A stretch of DNA of 64,000 bases from an uncultured Cohaesibacter sp. (GTDB lineage: Bacteria > Pseudomonadota > Alphaproteobacteria > Rhizobiales > Cohaesibacteraceae), in NCBI RefSeq assembly GCF_963676275.1, contig NZ_OY781091.1, forward strand, positions 2,024,775 through 2,088,774. The letters are read 5' to 3'. Position 1 is the first letter of the stretch. Each line of letters begins with the position of its first letter. The notes under the pieces were generated by a model. It was given only the letters and a program-made list of their open reading frames with translations. It had not been told where the DNA came from and did no database searches. Positions 19,498 through 28,689 of the stretch are shown here, in pieces. The translations under genes were made by a program, and so were the position numbers.

Positions 19498-20670
19498 ATG
19501 GTGATGCTGGCGATTGACACCGAATATCTTCAGAAAATACTCGACAAGCTTCTCTTCATCCCCAGTCCGACCGGTTTTACCGACCAGATTGTCCGCTTCG
19601 TTACCAATGAACTGATGGCGCTGGGGCTTGAGGCTTCGCTCACCCGCCGTGGCGCCATCTGTGCCATTCGCCAGGGATCAAGGCGCAAGGGTGCCCGCGC
19701 CATTGTGACCCATCTTGATACGCTGGGGGCGCAGGTCAAGGCGCTCAAGGATAATGGCCGCCTGTCTCTTGTTCCGGTCGGCAACTGGTCGGCCCGTTTT
19801 GCCGAAGGGGCGCGCGCCACCGTCTTTTCCGAAGAGGGCAGCTATCGCGGAACGATCCTGCCGCTGAAGGCATCAGGGCACACCTTCAATGAAGAGGTGG
19901 ATACCGCTCCCGTCGGCTGGGATCATGTGGAGTTGCGGGTCGATGCACTGGCGCGGAATTTTGAAGATTTTGAACGTCTCGGCATTGAGGTCGGCGATAT
20001 CGTCGCCATTGATCCGCAGACCGAGTTCATCGATAACGGCTTTATCGTCTCGCGCCATCTGGACAACAAGGCCGGTGTGGCGGTTGCGCTCACCGCGCTC
20101 AAGGCGATGCAGGATGCCGGGCAGGTGACGCCCGTTGATATCCATTTTCTCTTCACCATCGCCGAGGAAGTCGGCGTGGGCGCGTCATCGGTGCTGACGC
20201 CAGACGTCGCTTCCATGATCTCGGTTGACAATGGCACATCGGCGCCGGGGCAGAATTCCTCCGAATTTGGCGTCACCATTGCCATGGCCGACCAGACCGG
20301 CCCGTTCGATTATCACCTCAATCGCAAGCTCGTCGCTTTGTGCAAGGAAAATGATATCCGCTACCAGAAGGATATCTTCAAATATTATCGCTCGGATTCG
20401 GCCAGTGCTGTGGAGGCCGGGGCAGATGTGCGCACCGCGCTGATTACCTTCGGCGTTGATGCATCCCACGGCTATGAGCGCATCCATATGCATGCCCTGC
20501 GCTCTCTTGCCGAACTGATCACCGCCTATGTGGGAAGCGATGTTGAAATCCTGCGCGACTTCGAGCCGACCATGGAAGGAATCGCCGGTTTCACCAATCA
20601 GCCCGTTGACGAAGCCGAGCAGAAATTGACCAAGGATGTCGAGAATGAGGTACTCGGGCCACAGGCCTGA
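19498..20670 (+). CDS. M42-family peptidase of the NAGGN osmoprotectant system
   Basis: 390-residue metallopeptidase of the M42 (PepA-like glutamyl aminopeptidase) group. Metal-site motifs are VTHLDTLGAQ, HLDNKAGVAVAL and IAEEVGVGA. This branch regularly accompanies the N-acetylglutaminylglutamine amide genes, but its role (turnover of the dipeptide or editing of side products) is not established as far as I know. Start 19498 follows GGAGAG; upstream in-frame starts would overlap the ligase gene by more than 170 bp. Its stop lies 9 bp from that of the convergent acetamidase gene, with no terminator between. Confidence 0.88.
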   Translation: MVMLAIDTEYLQKILDKLLFIPSPTGFTDQIVRFVTNELMALGLEASLTRRGAICAIRQGSRRKGARAIVTHLDTLGAQVKALKDNGRLSLVPVGNWSARFAEGARATVFSEEGSYRGTILPLKASGHTFNEEVDTAPVGWDHVELRVDALARNFEDFERLGIEVGDIVAIDPQTEFIDNGFIVSRHLDNKAGVAVALTALKAMQDAGQVTPVDIHFLFTIAEEVGVGASSVLTPDVASMISVDNGTSAPGQNSSEFGVTIAMADQTGPFDYHLNRKLVALCKENDIRYQKDIFKYYRSDSASAVEAGADVRTALITFGVDASHGYERIHMHALRSLAELITAYVGSDVEILRDFEPTMEGIAGFTNQPVDEAEQKLTKDVENEVLGPQA

Positions 20671-20679
20671 AGCTGCGGT

Positions 20680-21636
20680 TCACTCGAACACCATGCGCGG
20701 GAAATAGAAGGACACCACCCAGTTGGGGGCGTCGACCACTTCGCTTATCCGCAAATCGCCACAAACCGAGCAGAGCATATAGGCGTCCACTGCCGCCATG
20801 CCATTTTCCGCGCACAGAAGGTCGATCATGCCGGATACCGCATCGCGGGCACCGCTCATCAGGTCCGGGCCTATTCCGGTCGTGACCTCATAACCCTTGC
20901 TGTCCAGATGGCCGGATACCGGGCCGGGTGTGGTAAAGCGCGGCATTCTGAGCGGGGTCTGCCGGACAAGATCGAAGCTCAGCGCCACCTTCATCGGGCT
21001 CTCGATTGCCGTGCCGCAAACCTCGCCATCCCCTTGCGCAGCATGGGTGTCTCCGACCGAGAATAGCGCGCCTTCCACCTCTACCGGCAGATAAAGCACG
21101 CTGCCTGCGCTCAGATCCCTGATGTCGAGATTGCCGCCGACCCGTGTTGGCGGAATGATGCCATGCTGGCCCATCTTGGCCGGAGCATTGCCCATGGTAC
21201 CGGCAAAGGGTTTGAGCGGCACCCTTGCTAAGGTTCCATAAAGGGCAGGTGTCAGGCCTTGTGCATCATAATCCCAAATATGCAGGGCGGGGTCCCTGAA
21301 CTGATCGGCCAAAAGACCAAAGCCGGGGATATTGGCCGTCCAGCCGAACCCGGAAGGGGTGAAATTCTCGGTCGTTATCTTGAGAATGTCTCCCGGGCGG
21401 GCACTTTCAATATAAATGGGGCCGGTAACCGGATTGACCTTTGAGGCATCGCGCGCCATCAGATCATCGACGCTACTGTTCGGTGTGATCTGTCCGGCGG
21501 AGGCATCCATACAGTCAAATTCCACGCTCTGGCCCGGATCAATCCGCGCAACCGGCGCAATGGAATTGTCCCAGCCATAATGATGTTGGGCAGAATGGAT
21601 CGTGTAATCGCAGAATTGGTGGCAGAATTGGCACAT
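20680..21636 (-). CDS. Acetamidase/formamidase family protein
   Basis: 318-residue amidase of the FmdA/AmdA family, which hydrolyses small aliphatic amides to acid plus ammonia. Typical segments include HHYGWDNSIAPV, TGPIYIESARPGDIL, GDTHAAQGDGEVCGTAIE and the late MLCSVCGDLRISEVVD. The N-terminus MCQFCHQFCDYT carries three Cys in a C-x2-C-x3-C pattern; AAGGA supports this start. It begins 3 bp after the carbamoylase-type gene upstream, so the two are co-translated. The natural amide is unknown. Confidence 0.88.
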   Translation of the reverse strand: MCQFCHQFCDYTIHSAQHHYGWDNSIAPVARIDPGQSVEFDCMDASAGQITPNSSVDDLMARDASKVNPVTGPIYIESARPGDILKITTENFTPSGFGWTANIPGFGLLADQFRDPALHIWDYDAQGLTPALYGTLARVPLKPFAGTMGNAPAKMGQHGIIPPTRVGGNLDIRDLSAGSVLYLPVEVEGALFSVGDTHAAQGDGEVCGTAIESPMKVALSFDLVRQTPLRMPRFTTPGPVSGHLDSKGYEVTTGIGPDLMSGARDAVSGMIDLLCAENGMAAVDAYMLCSVCGDLRISEVVDAPNWVVSFYFPRMVFE

Positions 21637-21639
21637 GGG

Positions 21640-22890
21640 TCATTCCTTGGCACAAGTCAGCCGGACAATCATGTCCAACATCAATTGAGCCCCTTTCTTG
21701 ACATCCGCCCATTCGGTCCATTCTTGCGGTGCATGGCTTATGCCTTTGCGGCTTGGTACGAAAATCAGACCGGAGGGGCAGAAGGCCTGCATCGTCTGGG
21801 CGTCATGGCCAGCGCCCGAAGGCATGAGCCTGTAGGAGAGGGCGCTTTGCTCCGCTTCCTCGACAAAGGCCTGCTTGATGTCCTGATCCAGATCCTGAGG
21901 CGGAAGATAGCTGCGCTCACTGATCGAAAAGGAAAGATTGTTGCGGTTCGCCACGGTCTCGACCACCGTTTCCATCGCTGTTCTGAGCCTTGACATAAGC
22001 TCTGCCGAGGTGTCGCGGATGATGATGGTGAATTCGGCCTCACCGGGGATCGTATGCGGAAAATTCGGCCTGATCTCGACCTTGCCGATGGTGATCCGCG
22101 ACTGGTCAGAGCCAATCCGGTCGATCACTCCGGCAATCGCCGCGCCAATGGTTGCAAGGCCTGTAAAGGCATCCGCGCGCAAATGCATCGGCGTGGTGCC
22201 GGAATGGTTCGCTTCTCCCTTCAGCGTGACATTGAGCACCAGAACGCCGGAAATGCCCTCGACGATGCCAACCGCATGCTGTTCGCTTTCAAGCACCGGC
22301 CCCTGTTCAATATGCATTTCCAGAAAGGCCTTGATGCTGTCCTTTGTCCAAGCTGCATCGGCGAGCTTGTCCGGATCAAGCTTTTGCGCCTTCATCGCGT
22401 CAACAAGCCTTATCCCGTCGGCATCCGTGGCTTTGTCCAGCCCGTCAGGCTGGCATTGTCCGCTTATTGCCTGCGAGCCGAGCATGCCGCCAAAGCGACC
22501 CTCTTCTTCAGATGTCGCGACAACCACCAGCGGGATCGTTGGCTTGATATCGGCATCCTTCAGGCAGCGGGCACATTCCAGCGCCACGGCAACACCCAAC
22601 GCGCCATCAAATGCCCCGCCTTCGGGCACTGTATCGAGATGAGAACCCGCCATGATGCAGGCCTTGTCTGCTTCTCCCAACCGGCCAAAGACATTGCCAA
22701 CAGCATCTTCGTGAACCGAGAGGCCGTCCTTTTTCATCTCTTGCAAGAACCAGCGCCGCAGCGCCATGTCCGGATCGGAAAATCCGATCCGGTTATAGCC
22801 GCCGGTTTCCACATTGAGTCCGAACTTGTTGATGCTGTCAAACAGCTGCTTGAGACGTTTGGCATTGATCTTGAGGGATAAGTCGGACAT
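21640..22890 (-). CDS. M20-family amidohydrolase of the hydantoinase/carbamoylase group
   Basis: 416-residue zinc hydrolase paralogous to the one at 1669-2910. Motifs GSHLDTVPEGGAFDG, TSEEEGRF, HIEQGPVLE and GAGHDA are all present. Possible activities are L-N-carbamoylase, allantoate or ureidoglycolate amidohydrolase, or beta-ureidopropionase. Start 22890 (MSDLSLK) has GAGG 6 bases upstream; an ATG at 22974 would add 28 residues and run into the divergent promoter. It is co-transcribed with an acetamidase and divergent from a peptide-type importer, so the pair probably acts on an imported amide or carbamoyl compound. Confidence 0.85.
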   Translation of the reverse strand: MSDLSLKINAKRLKQLFDSINKFGLNVETGGYNRIGFSDPDMALRRWFLQEMKKDGLSVHEDAVGNVFGRLGEADKACIMAGSHLDTVPEGGAFDGALGVAVALECARCLKDADIKPTIPLVVVATSEEEGRFGGMLGSQAISGQCQPDGLDKATDADGIRLVDAMKAQKLDPDKLADAAWTKDSIKAFLEMHIEQGPVLESEQHAVGIVEGISGVLVLNVTLKGEANHSGTTPMHLRADAFTGLATIGAAIAGVIDRIGSDQSRITIGKVEIRPNFPHTIPGEAEFTIIIRDTSAELMSRLRTAMETVVETVANRNNLSFSISERSYLPPQDLDQDIKQAFVEEAEQSALSYRLMPSGAGHDAQTMQAFCPSGLIFVPSRKGISHAPQEWTEWADVKKGAQLMLDMIVRLTCAKE

Positions 22891-22963
22891 GCGGGCCTCG
22901 GATTTGTTTGCAAACTGGACATTCTGGCTGGCTGGACAGCCTATTTTGAGCGCGTCTGCATAA

Positions 22964-23007
22964 ATTATAATCAATCATGGGTTTTGATCTAATTTATTAT
23001 AATCAAT
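22964..23007. promoter_or_regulatory. Divergent promoter region with two 12-bp direct repeats
   Basis: ATTATAATCAAT occurs exactly at 22964-22975 and again at 22996-23007, 32 bp apart, close to three helical turns. Each copy contains TATAAT, a perfect -10 hexamer on the + strand. The region lies between the M20 hydrolase (minus) and the oligopeptide importer (plus). It is a candidate site for the GntR regulator at 28690-29469. No clear -35 was found. Confidence 0.5.
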
Positions 23008-23068
23008 GCTTGAAAAATAAACAATTCTGCGCCCTAATTGGCTTTGATAATAAATGAGGGAGAACGTT

Positions 23069-24625
23069 ATGAATAGATTGCTCTCCGCAGTTTTTGCTGC
23101 GGCTTCATTGCTGTTTGCCTCTCCGGGCTATGCACAAACGCCAAGTAATATTCTGATTGTGGGACAAATTGCCGAGCCGAAATCTCTGGACCCGGCGGCG
23201 GATACTGCGGTCAATGACTTCCGCATTCTGGTCAATATGTATGACGGTCTGGTTCGCTACAAGGATGGCACACTTGAGGTCGAACCGTCTCTGGCAACCA
23301 GCTGGACCATTTCCGATGATGGCCTGAGCTACAGTTTCAAGCTGCGCGAAGGGGTCAAGTTCCATGATGGAACGGACTTCGATGCCGAGGCGGTCAAATT
23401 CAATTTCGATCGCATGCTCAAGGACGATCACCCCTATCATGATACAGGTCCGTTCCCGCTGGCCTTCTTCTTTTCCTCCGTCAAGGACGTAACGGTGGTG
23501 GATCCGCTGACCGTAACCTTCGAGCTGAACGCGCCCTATGCGCCCTTCCTTTCCAACCTTGCCTATCCGACCGGGCTGATGATTTCCCCGGCGGCGGTCA
23601 AGCAATATGGCAAGGAAGTCGGGCGGCATCCGGCAGGGACCGGCGCCTATAAATTTGCCGAATGGGAATCCAATGCCAAGGTCGTGCTGGAAAAGAATGC
23701 CGATTACTGGGATGGAGCACCGGCGCTTGAGGCGGTGATCTACCGCCCGATTACCGATGCCAACACCCGAGTGGCCGAAATGCTGGCCGGTGGTCTTGAT
23801 GTGATGGTTGAGGTGCCACCTGACAACCTGGCCCAGTTCCGCGACAATGCCGCCTTTGCTGTGTATGAGCAGGCAGGCCCGCATCTGTGGTTCCTGATCC
23901 TCAATGCCAAGGAAGGCCCATTTGCCAATAAGGAAATCCGTCAGGCCGCCAACTATGCAATCAACAAGACTGCGCTGGTCGACAATATCCTTCAAGGCAC
24001 GGCTGAAGTGGCCGCAGGGCCAACCCCTCCGGCCTTTGCATGGGCCTATGACGAAACGCTCCAGCCATATCCCTATGACCCCGAGAAGGCCAAGGCGATG
24101 CTGAAAGAGGCAGGCTATGATGGCAAGGAAGTGACCTTCTATGTCACTGAAGGTGGCTCTGGTATGCTGGACCCGACAGCCATGGGCACCGCCATTCAGG
24201 CTGATCTGGAAGCCGTCGGCATGAAGGTGAAGATCGAGACCTACGAGTGGAACACCTTCCTCGGCAAGGTCAATCCCGGCCTTGAAGGCAAGGCGGATAT
24301 GGCCGAAATGGCATGGATGACCAACGATCCCGACACCCTGCCATTCCTCGCGCTGCGCACCGAAGCATGGCCGGACAAGGGCGGTTTCAACTCCGGTTAC
24401 TATTCCAACCCCAAGGTGGATGAGCTGCTTGAAAGTGCAAGGACTTCGACCTCGCAGGACGAACGCGCCAAACTCTATAAGGAAATGCAGCAGATCGTCT
24501 ATGACGATGCCCCTTGGGTTTTCGTGGCCAACTGGAAGCAGAATGCCGTGACCAGCGCTGCGGTGGAGAATTTCAAGCTGCAGCCATCCTTCTTCCTGAT
24601 GCTGCAAAAGGTCACCAAACCTTGA
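23069..24625 (+). CDS. ABC transporter substrate-binding protein, dipeptide/oligopeptide type
   Basis: 518-residue extracytoplasmic solute-binding protein of family 5 (DppA/OppA). It has a clear signal peptide with cleavage near GYAQTP (about residue 24), then IAEPKSLDPAADTA and the family signature region around LREGVKFHDGTDFDAEAV. GAGGGAG precedes ATG 23069. It supplies ligand to the permeases encoded next. Family 5 proteins bind peptides but also opines, nickel chelates and sugars, so the ligand is open. The neighbouring acetamidase and carbamoylase suggest an amide-containing compound. Confidence 0.9.
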   Translation: MNRLLSAVFAAASLLFASPGYAQTPSNILIVGQIAEPKSLDPAADTAVNDFRILVNMYDGLVRYKDGTLEVEPSLATSWTISDDGLSYSFKLREGVKFHDGTDFDAEAVKFNFDRMLKDDHPYHDTGPFPLAFFFSSVKDVTVVDPLTVTFELNAPYAPFLSNLAYPTGLMISPAAVKQYGKEVGRHPAGTGAYKFAEWESNAKVVLEKNADYWDGAPALEAVIYRPITDANTRVAEMLAGGLDVMVEVPPDNLAQFRDNAAFAVYEQAGPHLWFLILNAKEGPFANKEIRQAANYAINKTALVDNILQGTAEVAAGPTPPAFAWAYDETLQPYPYDPEKAKAMLKEAGYDGKEVTFYVTEGGSGMLDPTAMGTAIQADLEAVGMKVKIETYEWNTFLGKVNPGLEGKADMAEMAWMTNDPDTLPFLALRTEAWPDKGGFNSGYYSNPKVDELLESARTSTSQDERAKLYKEMQQIVYDDAPWVFVANWKQNAVTSAAVENFKLQPSFFLMLQKVTKP

Positions 24626-24792
24626 GAGCTCCGGTTTTCCCTTAGCCTGCAAATGGCAAAGGCCAGCAAATGGTAAAGGGGAAGCCATAATCCCAGACTA
24701 TCTGACCAAACTGGTTTGCTGTCCCGCACCAACCATGACTGCCCGTCCGGCAGCATGGCGGGGCAGCTGTTTCAAGAAGGCGGAGCAGGGCC

Positions 24793-25737
24793 ATGACTGC
24801 CTATATCGCAAAGAGACTGCTTGCTGCGATTCCGGTTCTTTTCGGATTGTCCATCATTGTCTACGTCATCATGGCGCTGATACCCGGAGATCCGGCTTTG
24901 GCAATCCTTGGATCTTTTGCCACGCCCGAGAATGTTGCCAAACTCAATCAGGATCTGGGGCTCGACAAGCCGATGCTGCAGCAATATTTCATCTGGCTTG
25001 GCAACATGTTTCACGGCGATTTCGGCCGCTCCTATACGCTCAATCGACCGGTGATTGATGAGGTGCTGGAGCGTTTTTCCGCGACCCTCATTCTGGCTGG
25101 CCCGGCGCTGCTGCTCTGTTCCATTTTCGGCTTGCTGGCCGGGGTCGTATCGGCAGTGAAACAATATAGCTGGGCCGACAAGGGGCTGACCTTTACGGTG
25201 CTGATCGGCATTTCCATGCCGTCCTTCTGGCTCGGCCTGCTGCTGATTTTTTCATTTGCCGTCAAATGGCGCCTGTTCCCGCCAAGTGGCATGTATGCGA
25301 TCTATGGCGGCGGTGATCTGCCCGATCTGATCCATCATCTGACCCTGCCAGCCATAACCCTTGCCATCGTGGCGACAGGGGTCATCGCGCGCCTGACGCG
25401 CACCTCGATGCTGGAAGTTCTCCGGCAGGATTATATCCGCACCGCGCGGGCCAAAGGCATCAGGGAGCGGCGCGTCATCTATGTCCATGCGTTCAAGGCG
25501 GCGATGGTCAGCGTCATTCCGGTGATCGGCATTCAGGCAGGCTTCGTGCTTGGCGGCGCGGTCTATATTGAAACGGTCTTCCAGTGGCCGGGTATCGGCT
25601 CGATGCTGGTCAAGGCCATTTCGACGCGCGACATTCTTCTGGTGCAGGGGGGGGTGCTCGTTGTCGCAGCTGCCTATGTGCTGTTCAATCTGCTGGTCGA
25701 TGTCATTCAGTCCATTCTTGATCCGAGGTTGCGCTGA
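24793..25737 (+). CDS. ABC transporter permease, DppB type
   Basis: 314-residue inner-membrane permease with the classic N-terminus (YIAKRLLAAIPVLFGLSIIVYVI) and the coupling loop DYIRTARAKGIRERRVIYVHAF. It lies 167 bp after the binding-protein gene, a gap with no gene, and its stop overlaps the next start by 1 bp. It pairs with the permease half of the following fusion protein. Confidence 0.92.
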   Translation: MTAYIAKRLLAAIPVLFGLSIIVYVIMALIPGDPALAILGSFATPENVAKLNQDLGLDKPMLQQYFIWLGNMFHGDFGRSYTLNRPVIDEVLERFSATLILAGPALLLCSIFGLLAGVVSAVKQYSWADKGLTFTVLIGISMPSFWLGLLLIFSFAVKWRLFPPSGMYAIYGGGDLPDLIHHLTLPAITLAIVATGVIARLTRTSMLEVLRQDYIRTARAKGIRERRVIYVHAFKAAMVSVIPVIGIQAGFVLGGAVYIETVFQWPGIGSMLVKAISTRDILLVQGGVLVVAAAYVLFNLLVDVIQSILDPRLR

Positions 25738-27716
25738 TGTCTGATGCCTCGATTGAAAATTCCACACCAAAGAAGAAGTCCGGCGGCAGGCCGAGCAGCT
25801 TGCGCCTGCTGCTCAACAACACGCTGGCAACTGCCGGACTGGTCGTGCTGGCTCTGGTCTTTGTGCTGGCGCTGGCCGCGCCCCTGTTGCCATTGGTCAA
25901 TCCCGATGTGACCGAACCGGCCAACCGTTTGCAGCCAATCTTCGCCGATGGTCATCTGTTCGGTACCGATGCGCTCGGGCGCGATATCCTCTCCCGCCTC
26001 ATCTGGGGCACACGGGTTAGTCTTGCCGTTGGCCTGTCCGCCACCCTGATTGCCGCTTTCATCGGATCGCTGATCGGTCTGGTCGCGGGTTATGCCAGGG
26101 GGCGGATCGACAATATCCTGATGCGCGGCATCGACATGATCATGGCCTTTCCCTATATCCTCTTGGCGCTCGCCATCGTGGCGGCGCTCGGGCCGGGCCT
26201 CATCAATGCGCTCTATGCCATTGCCATCGTCAATATTCCTTTCTTCGCCCGCAATATCAGGGGCATAACGGTGGGGCTGTCCCGCCGCGAATTTGTTGAT
26301 GCGGCCAGACTGTCGGGCAAGTCCAACGGGGCGATCCTGTTTGGCGAGATCCTGCCCAATGTGTTACCGGTGATCATCATCACCATGTCCACCACCATTG
26401 GCTGGATGATCTTGGAAACGGCTGGTCTTTCCTTCCTAGGTCTGGGCGCGCAGCCGCCGCAGGCCGATCTGGGGTCCATGCTGGGGGACGGGCGCAAGAT
26501 CCTCTTCACCGCTCCCCATGTTTCCATCATTCCCGGCGTGATGATCTTCATCCTCGTAATGAGCATCAACCTGCTGGGCGACGGGGTGCGCGATATCCTT
26601 GACCCGCGCCTCAAATCCGGCGCGCTGGCTCGCCCCGTGATGCGCACCGCGGTCATGCGCGAAGATGTGCCCGCCATCACCCCGAAAGGCGAGGCCACGC
26701 TCGACATGCAGGGGCTCAAGACCGAATTCCATATCGGGTCCGAGGTCTATAAAGCGGTCGGCGGCGTTGATCTGACAGTGCGGCAAGGTGAATGCCTTGG
26801 CCTCGTCGGCGAATCCGGTTCGGGCAAATCTGTTACCGCCATGTCAATCATGGGGCTGGTGCCTACGCCACCCGGCCGCATCGTTGGCGGAGTAGCCTTG
26901 CTCGAAGGGGATGATCTGTTTGCCAAGAGCGATGAGGAGATCCGCCTGTTGCGCGGGCTGGCTGTCAGCCATGTCTTTCAGGATCCGCTCTCCACCCTGC
27001 ATCCGCTCTTTACCATCGGTGATCAATTGGTGGAAGCCATCTGCGCCCATCAGGTGATCTCGCATAAAGATGCCATGGCCAAGGCCGAAGAGTTGCTCAA
27101 GACGGTTCGTATCCCGAACCCCACCGAGCGTTTGAAGGGCTATCCGCATGAATTGTCCGGCGGCATGCGCCAGCGTGTCTGCATCGCCATGGCACTGGCC
27201 AATGACGTCAAGCTGATCATTGCCGATGAGCCGACCACAGCGCTCGACGTCACCGTACAGGCGCAGGTGCTCTCTCTGCTCAACAAGCTGCGGCAGGAGC
27301 GCAATGTCGGCATCCTTTTCATTACTCATGATTTCGGTGTTGTTTCCACCATGTGCGACCGTATCGCAGTGATGTATGGCGGCAAGATCGTGGAGACGGG
27401 AACAACAGGAGAGATTCTTTCCTCGCCGACGCATCCTTATACCCGTAAACTGATCGAATGCGTGCCTGTCCTTGGCCAACCGGACAGGCGGCTGGACGCG
27501 ATTGAGGGAAGGCCTCCGCTCGTCAATGCACTGCCCGATGGTTGCGCCTTTGCCGAGCGGTGCCCCCATGCGCGTGATGAATGTCGCCAAGGCGACCTAG
27601 CGCTTCGTGATCTGGGTGGCGGGCGAGCGGTCCGTTGCCTTTATCCGCTGTCCGGTAACAAGTCCGCGAATAAAGAGCAAGCAGTGCAAGCAGAGCAAGG
27701 AGGACGAGATGTCTGA
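25737..27716 (+). CDS. Fused ABC permease (DppC) and ATP-binding protein (DppD)
   Basis: 659-residue two-domain protein. Residues 1 to about 300 are a DppC-type permease with coupling loop EFVDAARLSGKSNGAILFGEI. Residues from about 320 on are a DppD-type ATPase with Walker A GESGSGKS, signature LSGGMRQR and Walker B IIADEPTTALD, ending in the Cys-containing oligopeptide-ABC tail (CAFAERCPHA). The fusion links the membrane and motor parts in one chain; the second ATPase is separate. This architecture is known in some proteobacteria. There is no frameshift or stop at the junction. Confidence 0.92.
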   Translation: MSDASIENSTPKKKSGGRPSSLRLLLNNTLATAGLVVLALVFVLALAAPLLPLVNPDVTEPANRLQPIFADGHLFGTDALGRDILSRLIWGTRVSLAVGLSATLIAAFIGSLIGLVAGYARGRIDNILMRGIDMIMAFPYILLALAIVAALGPGLINALYAIAIVNIPFFARNIRGITVGLSRREFVDAARLSGKSNGAILFGEILPNVLPVIIITMSTTIGWMILETAGLSFLGLGAQPPQADLGSMLGDGRKILFTAPHVSIIPGVMIFILVMSINLLGDGVRDILDPRLKSGALARPVMRTAVMREDVPAITPKGEATLDMQGLKTEFHIGSEVYKAVGGVDLTVRQGECLGLVGESGSGKSVTAMSIMGLVPTPPGRIVGGVALLEGDDLFAKSDEEIRLLRGLAVSHVFQDPLSTLHPLFTIGDQLVEAICAHQVISHKDAMAKAEELLKTVRIPNPTERLKGYPHELSGGMRQRVCIAMALANDVKLIIADEPTTALDVTVQAQVLSLLNKLRQERNVGILFITHDFGVVSTMCDRIAVMYGGKIVETGTTGEILSSPTHPYTRKLIECVPVLGQPDRRLDAIEGRPPLVNALPDGCAFAERCPHARDECRQGDLALRDLGGGRAVRCLYPLSGNKSANKEQAVQAEQGGRDV

Positions 27717-28689
27717 TCCGCTTCTGCAAATCAACAATGTCAGCCGTCTGTTTGGTGGTGGCCGGAACCTGTTTGGCAAGCTTTTGCCCGCAGTGCATGC
27801 GGTGCAGAATGTCTCCATTTCCGTGCGCAAGGGCGAGACTCTCGGCATCGTGGGAGAATCCGGCTGCGGCAAGTCAACGCTGGCGCGCCTGATTGTCGGG
27901 CTGGATCTGCCCAGCGAGGGAAAAATTGTCTTCGCTGGCGAGGATCTTGCGGCAGCGGTGAAGAAGGATCGCCGCAATGTCGCTCGCAAGCTGCAATATG
28001 TCTTTCAGGATCCGGTCGCCTCGCTCAATCCGCGCAAGAGGATAAGGACAATTCTTGAAGCGCCGCTGATCCACCTGTTGCATCTGGATCGGGCCCAGCG
28101 CCAGAAGCGTCTTGTCGAACTGATGGAGGCGGTCAATCTTGCCCCGGAATTCCTTGATCGCTATCCGCATGAATTTTCCGGCGGGCAGGCCCAGAGGATC
28201 GGCATTGCGCGGGCGCTGGCGGCTGATCCAGACCTGATCGTGTTGGACGAGCCTGTCTCGGCGCTGGATGTTTCCGTGCAGGCACAGGTGCTCAATATCC
28301 TTGACGATCTCAAGCAAAAATTCGGCCTCACCTATATTTTCATCAGCCATGACCTGTCCGTTGTCGAAAGCATCAGCGACCGGGTTGCGGTGATGTATTT
28401 CGGCCATATGGTGGAACTGGGGGATGCATCGGACATCTTCGCAAGGGCGGCACACCCATATACAAACCTGCTTTTGCAGTCGGCGCCGGTTCCGGGGCGC
28501 AAGTCCCTGTTGCCGGAGGATGCCAATACCGAGTTGCCAGATCCCTATAATCCGCCAAAAGGCTGTCCCTTTTTTGCCCGTTGTCCCCGCAGGCTGGAAA
28601 TGTGCAAAAACCAGCTGCCAAAACTTGACGCCGCAGGCAAAAAGGCCGATCACCTAAGCGCTTGTTTTAACCCGGAGATTGAAGGCTAG
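27709..28689 (+). CDS. ABC transporter ATP-binding protein, DppF type
   Basis: 326-residue second ATPase of the peptide-type importer. Walker A is GESGCGKST, the signature is FSGGQAQR and Walker B is IVLDEPVSALD, with the C-terminal CPFFARCPRR tail. AGGAGG at about 27699-27704 sets the start at ATG 27709, overlapping the fusion gene by 8 bp; longer in-frame starts are rejected. It would pair with the DppD domain of the fused protein. The GntR gene starts directly after its stop. Confidence 0.92.
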   Translation: MSDPLLQINNVSRLFGGGRNLFGKLLPAVHAVQNVSISVRKGETLGIVGESGCGKSTLARLIVGLDLPSEGKIVFAGEDLAAAVKKDRRNVARKLQYVFQDPVASLNPRKRIRTILEAPLIHLLHLDRAQRQKRLVELMEAVNLAPEFLDRYPHEFSGGQAQRIGIARALAADPDLIVLDEPVSALDVSVQAQVLNILDDLKQKFGLTYIFISHDLSVVESISDRVAVMYFGHMVELGDASDIFARAAHPYTNLLLQSAPVPGRKSLLPEDANTELPDPYNPPKGCPFFARCPRRLEMCKNQLPKLDAAGKKADHLSACFNPEIEG

